Shown in pieces: positions 1 through 8,354 of a stretch of 64,000 nucleotides of DNA. Each line of letters opens with the position of its first letter. The stretch's first letter is position 1. The stretch is from Chryseobacterium joostei (GTDB lineage: Bacteria > Bacteroidota > Bacteroidia > Flavobacteriales > Weeksellaceae). Location of the stretch: assembly GCF_003815775.1 (NCBI RefSeq), contig NZ_CP033926.1, positions 4,464,001 through 4,528,000 of the forward strand, given 5' to 3'. Below the pieces are notes generated by a model. That model was not told where the DNA came from. It searched no databases and saw nothing but the letters and a program-made list of their open reading frames with translations. Made by a program: the position numbers and the translations under genes.

Positions 1-360
1 TATATAATGATTTAAGGCATCAATTCTAAATTCATATTCGATTTGAACATTTTCTTGCCCAAATATTTTACTTTCTAAATCTGAAATATTACTTGCATAA
101 ACATTTTTTCCATAACTGTTTTTGAAAAATACTCTGTAATAATAATCATTATTTTGTAGATACTCATACTTGCCAGTTAAGATATCTTCTAATTCAGAAA
201 CTTGATAAATCTCTAAACTGTTATGTTCAATAGAGCCATTTTGTAACCAATTTTTAAAATTAAAATCTTGGATTAAATTTTTTCCCATATGGTTTGCAAA
301 TTCGACAGCTCGATCCATAGCGCTCCACCATATCTGTGGAGAAAAATTAATTCCAGTCAT
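1..360 (-). CDS. Hypothetical protein, C-terminus outside window
   Basis: An open minus-strand frame starts with ATG at 360 and stays open to base 1, giving at least 120 residues; the C-terminus lies outside the window. It begins MTGINFSPQIWWSAM and continues with an alternation of polar and aromatic residues, with no signal peptide or membrane segment. I do not recognise the family. The gene has the same orientation as the next two genes and sits in the AT-rich accessory stretch that ends at the tRNA-Asp repeat, so it is probably cargo of the same element. That it is a real gene is supported by the uninterrupted frame and the start codon placed just after an intergenic gap; its function is unknown. 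Confidence 0.55.
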   Translation of the reverse strand, partial: MTGINFSPQIWWSAMDRAVEFANHMGKNLIQDFNFKNWLQNGSIEHNSLEIYQVSELEDILTGKYEYLQNNDYYYRVFFKNSYGKNVYASNISDLESKIFGQENVQIEYEFRIDALNHYI

Positions 361-470
361 ACTTTTTTATTACAAATATAACTTGTGATTTTAAATAAAG
401 ATACAATTCTAATGGAATTTCTTTATACTTCACTTGCTATAAATCTCATATTATTTACTTGTGCAAATTT

Positions 471-1661
471 TTAGGTTTCGCTTAATAAAATTTTTGAAGA
501 AAATTCATTCATTTTAATCTCATGTACTCTTATTTCATTGACAATACAATTTATTTTTTCATTATTCAATGTCAATGTTTGTTCAAAAAGAGATTCTTGT
601 AGTTCCTTTTGTCTTTCGTAACAAAAAATCAATTCATTATGAAGGTCTTTTTTATGTATTGGTGCAGTAACAGACCTTAATTTTATTAATGTATCATTCA
701 AGTATGAAATCAGAGAAGTTAAGTTTTCTTTAATCTTAATGAGCTTCTTTTCAAGATTTGATTCATTGTTAACTTCTTGTTCATTATGAATTGACTTATA
801 TTGTCTTTCATTGAAAATCTTTTTAATTTTTATTCTCCAATTTTCAGTAAGAAAAACTGATTGAAAAGATGGCAGATCAAGCAAAACTTTAGATAGTAAC
901 TTTTCGTGTAAATCCTGAAGGTTTTTCAAATCCAAATCTGAAATCGTTCTGTTGTGAGCTTCCTCTCTTCTCAATTTATTTAAATTATCCATTAATGTTT
1001 CAAATTGAGTTTGAAAATATGACTTGAATAAATCAAAATGAGTTAATATGATTTTTTTTAATTGTAAAGTAAATGTGTAGGCTATTAAAATATCACCATT
1101 AGTACAATCAATATCAAATTGCTTGGAATACATCTCTTTCACGTCCGCTCCAAGCTTGTTGTTCAATCCAATACCCCACCATTCTTCTCCAAATTTACTT
1201 CTAAGCTTAGTTTTTACTATTTCTCTTAGGCCGTTCTCAATTTCAGAAATTATTTTCTTTGCCTGTGATAAACGATAATCTTCTGTGTTTTCTTGAAAAA
1301 GAGTTAGTTTGAGCCATTCAATTGAATTTCCTTTCCCTATTAATTCTGCAGCAGATTTAGTTGATAAAGCATTCAATATTTCATTATCATTAATGTCATA
1401 AGCTCTCACCGCATAGTAATTAAGATTAACATTTTCATAGTTTGTATCTCTGAAAAAGCCATTGAAAAATCCCATAATTGTAACAATTTCCAACTTGATA
1501 TCATTCGAGTTTTTTGAAACAGGATAAAAACTACAACATAAAGTATCCTCATTTAATAAAGTGACTTCCTTTACATTTATCTCATCACAATTATCATTTA
1601 AAATATGAAGCATTTTAAGTGTTGTGCTAACTATTTTGGTTAAATTGTCAATTGTTATCAT
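471..1661 (-). CDS. Hypothetical 396-residue protein, partly coiled coil
   Basis: The protein has 396 residues, is rich in Lys, Glu, Asn and Leu, and has no signal peptide or membrane segment, so it is probably cytoplasmic. The C-terminal half (about residues 200-390) is dominated by long heptad-like Leu/Ile/Lys/Glu stretches, which suggests coiled coils. The N-terminal half contains short aromatic motifs such as EEWWGIGLNNKLG near residue 160. I do not recognise the family. It lies in an accessory region upstream of a STAND NTPase and may be part of a defence or other cargo module, but nothing in the sequence assigns a function. The 109-bp gap to the left gene and the 177-bp gap to the right suggest it is transcribed on its own. 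Confidence 0.6.
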   Translation of the reverse strand: MITIDNLTKIVSTTLKMLHILNDNCDEINVKEVTLLNEDTLCCSFYPVSKNSNDIKLEIVTIMGFFNGFFRDTNYENVNLNYYAVRAYDINDNEILNALSTKSAAELIGKGNSIEWLKLTLFQENTEDYRLSQAKKIISEIENGLREIVKTKLRSKFGEEWWGIGLNNKLGADVKEMYSKQFDIDCTNGDILIAYTFTLQLKKIILTHFDLFKSYFQTQFETLMDNLNKLRREEAHNRTISDLDLKNLQDLHEKLLSKVLLDLPSFQSVFLTENWRIKIKKIFNERQYKSIHNEQEVNNESNLEKKLIKIKENLTSLISYLNDTLIKLRSVTAPIHKKDLHNELIFCYERQKELQESLFEQTLTLNNEKINCIVNEIRVHEIKMNEFSSKILLSET

Positions 1662-1838
1662 TTGTAAGTAATTCTAAGTTCCTATTAAGTATATCCATTT
1701 TGTAAAGTAAAAAGAATGCTACGCAATGTATTTGCATAGTTTTTATAAAAAAATATTTGTTGAAAAAATATTAAGATTTATACATTCTATTTTTCATTTT
1801 TATCGGTTCCTATGGATTTTATAATATAGAAATAAATA

Positions 1839-2753
1839 TTACATAAGACTTTTTTGTTTTAGAAAGTTTTTTAATGTTTGTTCTTCTCCAATTAAGAATC
1901 TTTCAGCATTCTGATATTGCTCATAATTAGAAGTCAGGTTTTGGGTGTAAGAAAGAATGTCTGTAAGATTGTTTCTAATTATCAGTTTTTTATTAGATTC
2001 ATTTGCAAATGGCATAAGATGCAGTAAATGTTCCTTATCCAGAGGGATTTTTAATACATTGGTTGGATCAAACGGAGCTAATATTGCAGAATAATTATTT
2101 GATATCGAAACAGGATTATCGCTTGTTACAAATCCTGCTGCACCGTTTTCAAGCTTGGAAACCATAATGCCGTCTTGGTGTATTCTAATTTCAATTAGCT
2201 TTAAGGCTGCTTCTAATACTGTGATTACCTGAATATGCTTATTTTGTATGCGTTGTTCTTTTTGTAAATCTTCGAGAGTTCTGTCTTTGATGCTTATCTT
2301 AACGTCCTCAAACGAAAAGTAGTCTTTACCTGCAGCTTTGCATTGAAGAAAGGCGGATTCTAAAACCCTGTCAAAAAAATGATTAAAGTCGCTTATCCAT
2401 TTTTTTGTTCTGTAAAGCATAGTAACAACTGTAGAAATAACTAGGCGATGTTCTTTTTCTGTCAACTCATTTTTTTTCGGATCAATTAAGATTTGGTAAA
2501 TACTTTCGTAGTGAGTTTCATAGTTTTCATTATAAAATGTTTCTAACAGCATTTTTTCACTAGCGTTTTTTCCTGGTAGTGTATAGAAATCTTTTTCTAA
2601 ACAAACATTTATAATATTAGACTCAAATATTGAACTTTCATCATCAGCCTTTTTTGGAAGAACATTTGTATAAATGTCCTGTTTTTTTTGATAACCAAAA
2701 TTTTTCAGATAAGTTCTCGGAACGAAATGCTGTCTTTTTGTAAGTTTCTCCAT
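1839..2753 (-). CDS. DUF4238 domain-containing protein
   Basis: The N-terminal sequence KRQHFVPRTYLKNF (residues 6-19) matches the hallmark HyvPxxYLknF start of the DUF4238 family, and the later TSDNPVSISN motif (around residue 212) matches the second conserved block of that family (TSDNPV). The length of 304 residues is normal for it. There is no signal peptide or membrane segment. DUF4238 proteins are of unknown biochemical function; they are scattered across bacteria and are often found in variable regions, which fits the island context here. The gene is on the minus strand, divergent from the STAND NTPase, with a 461-bp gap between them. The family call is good; no function is claimed. 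Confidence 0.85.
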   Translation of the reverse strand: MEKLTKRQHFVPRTYLKNFGYQKKQDIYTNVLPKKADDESSIFESNIINVCLEKDFYTLPGKNASEKMLLETFYNENYETHYESIYQILIDPKKNELTEKEHRLVISTVVTMLYRTKKWISDFNHFFDRVLESAFLQCKAAGKDYFSFEDVKISIKDRTLEDLQKEQRIQNKHIQVITVLEAALKLIEIRIHQDGIMVSKLENGAAGFVTSDNPVSISNNYSAILAPFDPTNVLKIPLDKEHLLHLMPFANESNKKLIIRNNLTDILSYTQNLTSNYEQYQNAERFLIGEEQTLKNFLKQKSLM

Positions 2754-3214
2754 TGGTGTGATAATTAAAAAGCTATTACTGAGATAAGTATTATAAAGAT
2801 AATTAATAAATCAGAAATTTACATTTCAAATTCAGGATTTGTATTTCGGCTTTTTAGTTGTGAATTTTTTTTGTGAAATATGAGATGAATCAAAACAATG
2901 AGATGGAGTTCTTAGATTGGGCTAAAAGCTAAGGCTTATTTTTAGTAAGGCTACTATATACTTAAATGTTTTAAATAAAAATTTTACTATTTATCAACGA
3001 ATAAGCTGGATTACAATTAAGTGATATTATTGTTTTTTTTGATGTTGTAAATCAAATAAATAATTGACTTAATTTTCAGAATCATTTTTTGTCCTGTTTA
3101 TTATAAAACTATTTTAAGTACGTTATAATTTTAATAAATTAGTATCTAAATTTCACAAATATAGCCTGGTTTTCCAAAAAAAATAATAAGATTTAAAATA
3201 TAGCTTACAATATT
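2754..3214. other. Intergenic gap between divergent genes
   Basis: This 461-bp stretch is very AT-rich and separates the divergent DUF4238 and STAND genes. I see no open frame worth calling and no clear hairpin. A weak -7-like element TAAATTTC lies about 60 bp before the STAND start, without a recognisable -33 element. Both promoters presumably lie here. Confidence 0.5.
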
Positions 3215-6200
3215 ATGAATACTATAACCCAAATAGAAAGTGCTTTACAAGCAATTAATCAGGCAAGTTTTCAAACCTTAATAAATCATTTGTTGCACTT
3301 AGAAGGGAACAAATTTATCGGTTCACCAGGCGCTGTAGTTGGTAAAGAAAAAACAAGTAAAGGAACACCTGATTCCTTTTTTGTCAATGGTGATAATTAC
3401 ATTTTTGTTGAATGTACAACAAAAGAAAGAATTGGAGAATCAAAATCATTTTTTGATAAACTCTCAAAAGATATAGATCACTGTTTTAATGAAAGTGAAA
3501 CCAGTATCAGCAAAGATAAAATCGAGAAAGTTTTTTTGGCTTGTATTGAAAAAGTAAGTACAGATGAATACGATTCATTAAATGAAAAAGTAAAATCTTT
3601 TAATTCCAATGCGACTCTTGATATATTGACAATTCAAAATTTGCCAATGCGTATTTTCGATATTCCAAAATTGTCGGAAGAGTATCTTAATATTCAGATA
3701 GTAAAAGGAGATATCTATACACTTGAACAGTTTTTACTAAAAACTGAAAAAGGATTACAGCCATCGCTTACTAATGAATTTGTTGGTAGAGAAGAAGAAT
3801 TAAAAGATTCTATTAATATTTTAAAAACTTCTGATATTTTATTTTTATCAGGAGCTGCTGGTGTAGGAAAATCAAAATTAGGAGTTAAAATATTAGAAGA
3901 ACTTTCAAAAGAAGACTATATTCCTATTGTAATTCAAAGTTCTGGTGTTTCTCTTTGGGATGATTATCAACATCTGTTTTTGCCGGGTAAAAATCATATT
4001 ATTTTGTTTGATGATGCTAATAAATCGGTTAGTAACTTAGTTTATTTATTAAGCAAATTAGAAGGCTCGCAATCTTATACTGCTAAAGTAATAATTACTT
4101 CGAGAGACTATGTGAAAAAACAAGTTTCGCATACCCTTGAAAACTATACGCATAGAGAATTAAATATCAAAGAGTTTAAAGATGAGGAAATTGGGAAAAT
4201 AATTGTTGCTGCCTTACCTAATTTGAAGCATTATCCGGACATTAAAAGAAAAATTATTGAATTAGCAAAAGGAAATGCCAGAGTAGCATTGATGGCAACT
4301 AATTCAGTTGTACCGGAAGCAGAAACCAATTATTTGGATAGCCCTGTGTTGCTATATGAAAAATATTTTAAGAAAATATCTGAAGAAATAGGAATATTTA
4401 ATAAACCCATCATTCTCAAATCCTTGGCAATTGTATCCTTTTTTGGAGTTTTGGATAGAAATAATGAAGAACTGAAGGATGTTTTATTAACCAAATTTGG
4501 AATTGATTGGAACGAATTATGGTCAGCAATAATGGAGCTTCATAATAGTGAAATTCTGGATGTTTATTCTGAAGAGATTGTAAAAGTATCGGACCAGGTT
4601 TTGGCTACCTATGCTTTTTACAAATGTTTTACTGATAAGAAGTCCGCTGTTATTAATTATGCAAATTGGATAATGGCTTTCATTGAAAAATATTCACATA
4701 GAATTAGTGCTACACTCATTGATATAAATAATACGTTTGCATATTTTCACGTAAAAGACTTAGTCTTGCCTCATTTGCAGGAAGTAATTTCACAATTAAG
4801 ATCTGACAAGGAATTTTATGAATTTTACAATCTTTTTTGGTTTTATAAAGGACGGGATTGTTTAATTTATTTAAAAAAATGGATTAGCGGACTTTCTCAA
4901 GAAGAATATCCTGAAAAGTTTGAATTTAGTTACGTTCATAACGACCATACAAAAGCGAACAAACATTTTGAATTACTACGCAATTTTTGGAATCATCCAA
5001 ATGAATTATTAGTTCCATCACTAGAATTAACATTAAAGATGGTAGCGAAGAATCCAAGTCGTATACCTGAAGTTTTAAAATTCGTAAATGACTATTTTAG
5101 TTATAGAGTTGAAGATTTAGAAAAAGGTTATTTGCGCCAGAATATCTTATTTGATGTGCTGTTAAATGAAAAATTGACTGATGTAGAAAAATTAATTGCC
5201 AACGGCATTTTTCTAAATATATCGGAAAAATTGCTGGGTTGGGAATTTACAGAATTCGGTTCAGCAAAAGGTTCAGCATTTACAATTTTGAACTTTAGAT
5301 TATTTAAATCTGATTCTTTAATTGCACTAAGAAATCGTATCCTTAATAAAGCATACCAGTTGTATGATTTTGAAAACGAACATTCCCAAAAACTTTTGAA
5401 TAAAATTGTACGTCCTGGTGGAGATATTGACAAGACTATTTTTGTAGAAGAACTTCCAATATATGAAGATTGGATTTCAAAAAAATTAGATAATAATCAG
5501 TACGCTCATTGTAAGTTTGTTAATGTTCTTGCCAAGCATTTGAAAGATGCTGGTGTAGATTACCCAGATAGTTGGAATAAATTTATTGAATCCGATATTA
5601 TTAAACTTTCAAAATTTATAACACCGAGTTGGGAATATAGACGAGATAAGTCAATTGAGGAAAGTGAAAAGGAAAAAAGACAAGAATTTGAAAAGTTTGT
5701 CAATGAGAATGATTGGCAGAACCTGGAGAACTTTTTTTTAAATGTTGATGAGCTTTATAATCAGCAAAAAGATAGTAATGCGTGGCATATAGAAGGTGCA
5801 ATTACCGATATTTATTCTACAATTGCACGGAAAAGCAAATCAGAATTTGAAAGTGCATTAAGATTGTTTTTTAGTGGTAAAGTATCCTATCCTTTACGTG
5901 CATTTGTTATGAATGTAACTATGAGTGAAAAGATTATGACAGCAAATGAACTTTTAAATCTAATGAATGAATATGATTTTAAAGGGAAACCATATTGGGA
6001 ATCTGTATTGGTAACAATGATACCAGATGAACAAGTCAATGAGTCATTCTTAAATATATTAATACAGGTTTTCCAAAGTAAAAATGAATATTTATACATT
6101 CATCGGATGCTAGATTATCTGAAATATGATAATGTGTTTAATAGATACAAAATTGGGAAACCTAAGCTAGAAAATCATCATATTATAACTTACCTAACGA

Positions 6201-6991
6201 ATATAATTTTTGAAAATCGACGCCAAACCAGATGCGATTTTGGATTTCACTTTTGCGAAGAATGCGCTTCCTTTTTTACTAATCATGTACAACTCCTAAA
6301 AGATGTGTTTTGGTCTCAATATGAAATAGATCCGCATTTTGATTATAATGGTAAAGAATTAAAAGCGATTTTAGATATTGATCATAACTTCCTAAATGAG
6401 AGTTTAAAGAATGGTAAAATTGGATTAAGTTATTCCTCAAAAATTAGATTGGAGAATATCAATACAAGTGCATTATGGGAATATGACGAATATGGAGAAC
6501 TAATTGAAGAATTGTTATTAACAGCAATAGAAAAAGAACAATATTCTTTTTTAATTGAAGAAGATATCTATTCATTATTCAGACATACAAGCGCTGAAGA
6601 GAATGCTACAGAAAAAATGGAGAATCTAATTTTACATCTTATTAGGAAACACAACGATAATGAAAAAGTATTACTGATACTTTCTGAAGTAGTTTACCAT
6701 AATTTCAACACTTGGTTCTTAAATTATTTCAAAGAATTTCTTCTTGTTAATAAAAATATTGAAGTAACTAAAAGAATTAATTTTGGAAGAACAGAAAGTT
6801 GGTCAGGTAGTAGGGTGCCAATAATTCAAAAGAAAATTGAATTTTATCAGGACATTATTAAAATGATAAATACCCTGCCCGATATTTTGGACTACTCTGA
6901 GCATATTGATTACTTTGAGCAAAAAATCATTTGGAAGAAACAGGATATTGAATATGAGCAAAGAAGAGATTTTATGGAAGAGTTCTATTAA
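3215..6991 (+). CDS. STAND-type NTPase with N-terminal PD-(D/E)XK-like segment
   Basis: This 1258-residue protein has a three-part layout. Residues 1 to about 160 resemble a PD-(D/E)XK-type nuclease: GTPD with Asp53, then a beta strand ending in VECTTKE with Glu66 and Lys70. A P-loop NTPase follows, with FVGREEELK near residue 190, Walker A GAAGVGKSKLG at about 213-223, a Walker B-like IILFDDAN at about 262-269 and an ITSRD sensor-like motif. Residues from about 400 onward are long, helical and repeat-like without clear TPR consensus, as expected of a sensor region. Proteins with effector, STAND and sensor parts act in antiphage defence by recognising a viral protein, then activating the effector. 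Target and mechanism are not visible here. Island location supports the defence reading. The spacing in E-x3-K is unusual for the nuclease motif, so nuclease activity is inferred, not shown. Confidence 0.75.
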   Translation: MNTITQIESALQAINQASFQTLINHLLHLEGNKFIGSPGAVVGKEKTSKGTPDSFFVNGDNYIFVECTTKERIGESKSFFDKLSKDIDHCFNESETSISKDKIEKVFLACIEKVSTDEYDSLNEKVKSFNSNATLDILTIQNLPMRIFDIPKLSEEYLNIQIVKGDIYTLEQFLLKTEKGLQPSLTNEFVGREEELKDSINILKTSDILFLSGAAGVGKSKLGVKILEELSKEDYIPIVIQSSGVSLWDDYQHLFLPGKNHIILFDDANKSVSNLVYLLSKLEGSQSYTAKVIITSRDYVKKQVSHTLENYTHRELNIKEFKDEEIGKIIVAALPNLKHYPDIKRKIIELAKGNARVALMATNSVVPEAETNYLDSPVLLYEKYFKKISEEIGIFNKPIILKSLAIVSFFGVLDRNNEELKDVLLTKFGIDWNELWSAIMELHNSEILDVYSEEIVKVSDQVLATYAFYKCFTDKKSAVINYANWIMAFIEKYSHRISATLIDINNTFAYFHVKDLVLPHLQEVISQLRSDKEFYEFYNLFWFYKGRDCLIYLKKWISGLSQEEYPEKFEFSYVHNDHTKANKHFELLRNFWNHPNELLVPSLELTLKMVAKNPSRIPEVLKFVNDYFSYRVEDLEKGYLRQNILFDVLLNEKLTDVEKLIANGIFLNISEKLLGWEFTEFGSAKGSAFTILNFRLFKSDSLIALRNRILNKAYQLYDFENEHSQKLLNKIVRPGGDIDKTIFVEELPIYEDWISKKLDNNQYAHCKFVNVLAKHLKDAGVDYPDSWNKFIESDIIKLSKFITPSWEYRRDKSIEESEKEKRQEFEKFVNENDWQNLENFFLNVDELYNQQKDSNAWHIEGAITDIYSTIARKSKSEFESALRLFFSGKVSYPLRAFVMNVTMSEKIMTANELLNLMNEYDFKGKPYWESVLVTMIPDEQVNESFLNILIQVFQSKNEYLYIHRMLDYLKYDNVFNRYKIGKPKLENHHIITYLTNIIFENRRQTRCDFGFHFCEECASFFTNHVQLLKDVFWSQYEIDPHFDYNGKELKAILDIDHNFLNESLKNGKIGLSYSSKIRLENINTSALWEYDEYGELIEELLLTAIEKEQYSFLIEEDIYSLFRHTSAEENATEKMENLILHLIRKHNDNEKVLLILSEVVYHNFNTWFLNYFKEFLLVNKNIEVTKRINFGRTESWSGSRVPIIQKKIEFYQDIIKMINTLPDILDYSEHIDYFEQKIIWKKQDIEYEQRRDFMEEFY

Positions 6992-7189
6992 TATATGTCA
7001 ACAGAAATATCCAATTTCTATTGTATATTTAGCAACATGGTACAGATGTGGTGCTGGTTAATTTGGTTTAAATAACTATGAATGAATTTCAGAATCAATA
7101 TCTTTTAATAGAGTTGTAAAAATATTTGAGAATTTTATGTTTGAGAATCTGGTATTTACAATGATTTTTCATGAGATTTAGTGAAATTA

Positions 7190-7220
7190 TTTGCAAAAAA
7201 TAAAAAAAGGCATATATTTG
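7190..7220 (+). promoter_or_regulatory. Promoter reading toward tRNA-Asp
   Basis: TTTG at 7190-7193 and TATATTTG at 7213-7220 are separated by 19 bp, a full match to the Bacteroidota vegetative promoter (TTTG, 17-23 bp, TAnnTTTG). The intact tRNA begins about 160 bp downstream, beyond the tRNA 3'-end copy, which is longer than usual for a tRNA leader. Confidence 0.65.
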
Positions 7221-7333
7221 CACCAGTAAAAACAAACAATCTTAATCTTGTTTAAAAAAGTGACCTATTCGGTGACCTAAAAATAAGAGAACGTTATAAA
7301 GCTTATGGATAGGGCGTTTTTCAAATAAGAACA

Positions 7334-7354
7334 AGTCCCGTCCGGATCGCAAAA
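7334..7354 (+). repeat. Copy of tRNA-Asp 3' end, probable attachment-site scar
   Basis: Bases 7334-7354 are identical to bases 7440-7460, which are the last 16 bases of the tRNA-Asp gene plus the following 5 bases. No 5' portion of a tRNA precedes the copy, so it is not a second gene. Tyrosine-recombinase elements commonly integrate at tRNA 3' ends and leave such a duplication. Because the intact tRNA lies to the right, the element is read as extending left, with this copy as its right attachment site. Confidence 0.7.
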
Positions 7355-7381
7355 GTTTTGTCAATTTACTTTAAAAAAATT

Positions 7382-7455
7382 GATCCGGTAGTTCAGCTGG
7401 TTAGAATGCCGCCCTGTCACGGCGGAGGTCGCGGGTTCGAGTCCCGTCCGGATCG
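7382..7455 (+). tRNA. tRNA-Asp (anticodon GTC)
   Basis: The 74-nt gene folds as a full cloverleaf. The acceptor stem is GATCCGG with CCGGATC, the discriminator is G, and the anticodon stem CCGCC/GGCGG encloses loop CTGTCAC with anticodon GTC, which reads Asp codons. The T arm is GCGGG-TTCGAGT-CCCGT. The CCA end is not encoded. A perfect terminator follows directly. Confidence 0.97.
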
Positions 7456-7456
7456 C

Positions 7457-7487
7457 AAAAAGTCTTCTAGAAATAGAAGACTTTTTT
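7457..7487 (+). terminator. Terminator after tRNA-Asp
   Basis: A perfect 12-bp inverted repeat (7457-7468 with 7475-7486, arm AAAAAGTCTTCT) encloses a 6-nt loop and ends in a T run. It begins two bases after the tRNA. Confidence 0.9.
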
Positions 7488-7522
7488 ATTTATGTATATC
7501 ATAAGCTTGTAGAGAGGGAAAG

Positions 7523-7620
7523 ATGATTTACTGTAAAGAATGTAAGAAACCATAATTATACCCCCCCCCCGGAGGCGAATTTTTTGTAGAGCTGAAAAGT
7601 TATTATTACTTTAGCATTTA
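7523..7620 (+). pseudogene. Possible broken zinc-ribbon-like gene with C10 tract
   Basis: An ATG at 7523 opens a 10-codon frame, MIYCKECKKP, ending in TAA. The CxxC spacing resembles the start of a small zinc-ribbon protein. Six bases after the stop comes a run of ten C (7561-7570), and the same frame then reads PPPGGEFFVELKSYYYFSI before another stop just ahead of the next gene. A damaged or slippage-prone gene is possible, but the stop precedes the C run, so slippage alone would not restore the frame. Confidence 0.25.
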
Positions 7621-8046
7621 ATGCGGAATTTGATGTCAAAAAAGAAATACATTTTATGGTCAATACTGAAGACTTGGTTGATTTCAACAGTTATTTCAAT
7701 CATTCTTATTATTATATTTATGGCATTGACCAGAGAACCGGTAAGGGAGCATCCAAGAAATTGTAATATGAGCGGACTAGCCTATGCCTTTGTTGTTTTT
7801 TGGATATTTTTTCTCAATATTTTATCCTTTGGTAGTCTGTTTTCTCTTTTAAAAACATTTCATGGGAAAGTAAAACAAGCCTTATGTTGGTTCTTACTTC
7901 CGGTAATTTCCTCAGTTTTCTATTATTGTACGGTTGCAGACGGAAAAATTAATAAGGATGACATTGCTTTGTTTCTGATTACTTACCTGCCTTGGTTTTG
8001 CATTTGGCTATTTTATTACAGCAGATTGAATTCCCGATTCAAATAA
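7621..8046 (+). CDS. Small multi-pass membrane protein
   Basis: The product of 141 residues has about four hydrophobic segments (roughly residues 13-34, 50-72, 84-99 and 112-131), so it is an inner-membrane protein. The Cys residues and the short linkers show no catalytic pattern. I do not recognise the family. A second ATG four codons downstream (7633, MSKKKYIL) is an equally good or better start because it places a Lys-rich leader directly before the first membrane segment. The next gene, also a small membrane protein, begins six bases after this one stops, so the two are probably co-transcribed and may work as a pair. Confidence 0.6.
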   Translation: MRNLMSKKKYILWSILKTWLISTVISIILIIIFMALTREPVREHPRNCNMSGLAYAFVVFWIFFLNILSFGSLFSLLKTFHGKVKQALCWFLLPVISSVFYYCTVADGKINKDDIALFLITYLPWFCIWLFYYSRLNSRFK

Positions 8047-8051
8047 AATTA

Positions 8052-8354
8052 ATGAATTTCATTAAAAGACAATTTGAAAACTGGACCCTATTCCTTATTC
8101 TGGGCTTATTAACCTTAATAACAGGAATTGTCGCTGCCATTGTATTGATGATGGGCATTTTTGCCGTAAATGGATTGTATGGGATTTTTATCATGATATG
8201 GATGATCCCTGTGTTACTGGTGATGATTAGTGATCGGATCTTTGTCTGTAAATTTGGTAATAAAGCGGTAAATAAAATTCAGTTTTTTATACTGGTATTC
8301 ATTGTATTTTTAGTGATATTAAGAATTTTTGCTAATCTTGTACAAGGGTATTAA
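8052..8354 (+). CDS. Small membrane protein, partner of upstream gene
   Basis: The start ATG at 8052 gives a 100-residue product, MNFIKRQFENWTLFL onward. An upstream extension of the frame would overlap the previous gene and is not needed. Three hydrophobic segments are visible (about residues 11-36, 41-60 and 76-97), so the protein is integral to the inner membrane. I do not recognise the family, and no motif suggests enzymatic function. It follows the upstream membrane gene by five bases and is presumably translated from the same transcript. Confidence 0.6.
   Translation: MNFIKRQFENWTLFLILGLLTLITGIVAAIVLMMGIFAVNGLYGIFIMIWMIPVLLVMISDRIFVCKFGNKAVNKIQFFILVFIVFLVILRIFANLVQGY

Larger units (their letters stand above)
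6992..7381. other. Junction region between island and tRNA-Asp
   Basis: This 390-bp gene-free stretch contains a strong promoter (7190-7220), two short direct repeats GTGACCTA at 7260-7267 and 7272-7279, and the 21-bp tRNA 3'-end copy at 7334-7354. The short repeats about 60 bp inside the putative end of the element could be arm-type integrase sites; that is inference. No open frame of note is present. Confidence 0.5.

Noticed and set aside
3215..6991. Assignment of the STAND protein to a specific AVAST type
   Set aside because: The layout fits, but the C-terminal sensor region has no recognisable repeats, and the type cannot be set without profile searches.
7334..7354. Second tRNA-Asp gene
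   Set aside because: Only the 3' part is present; no acceptor 5' strand, D arm or anticodon arm precedes it.
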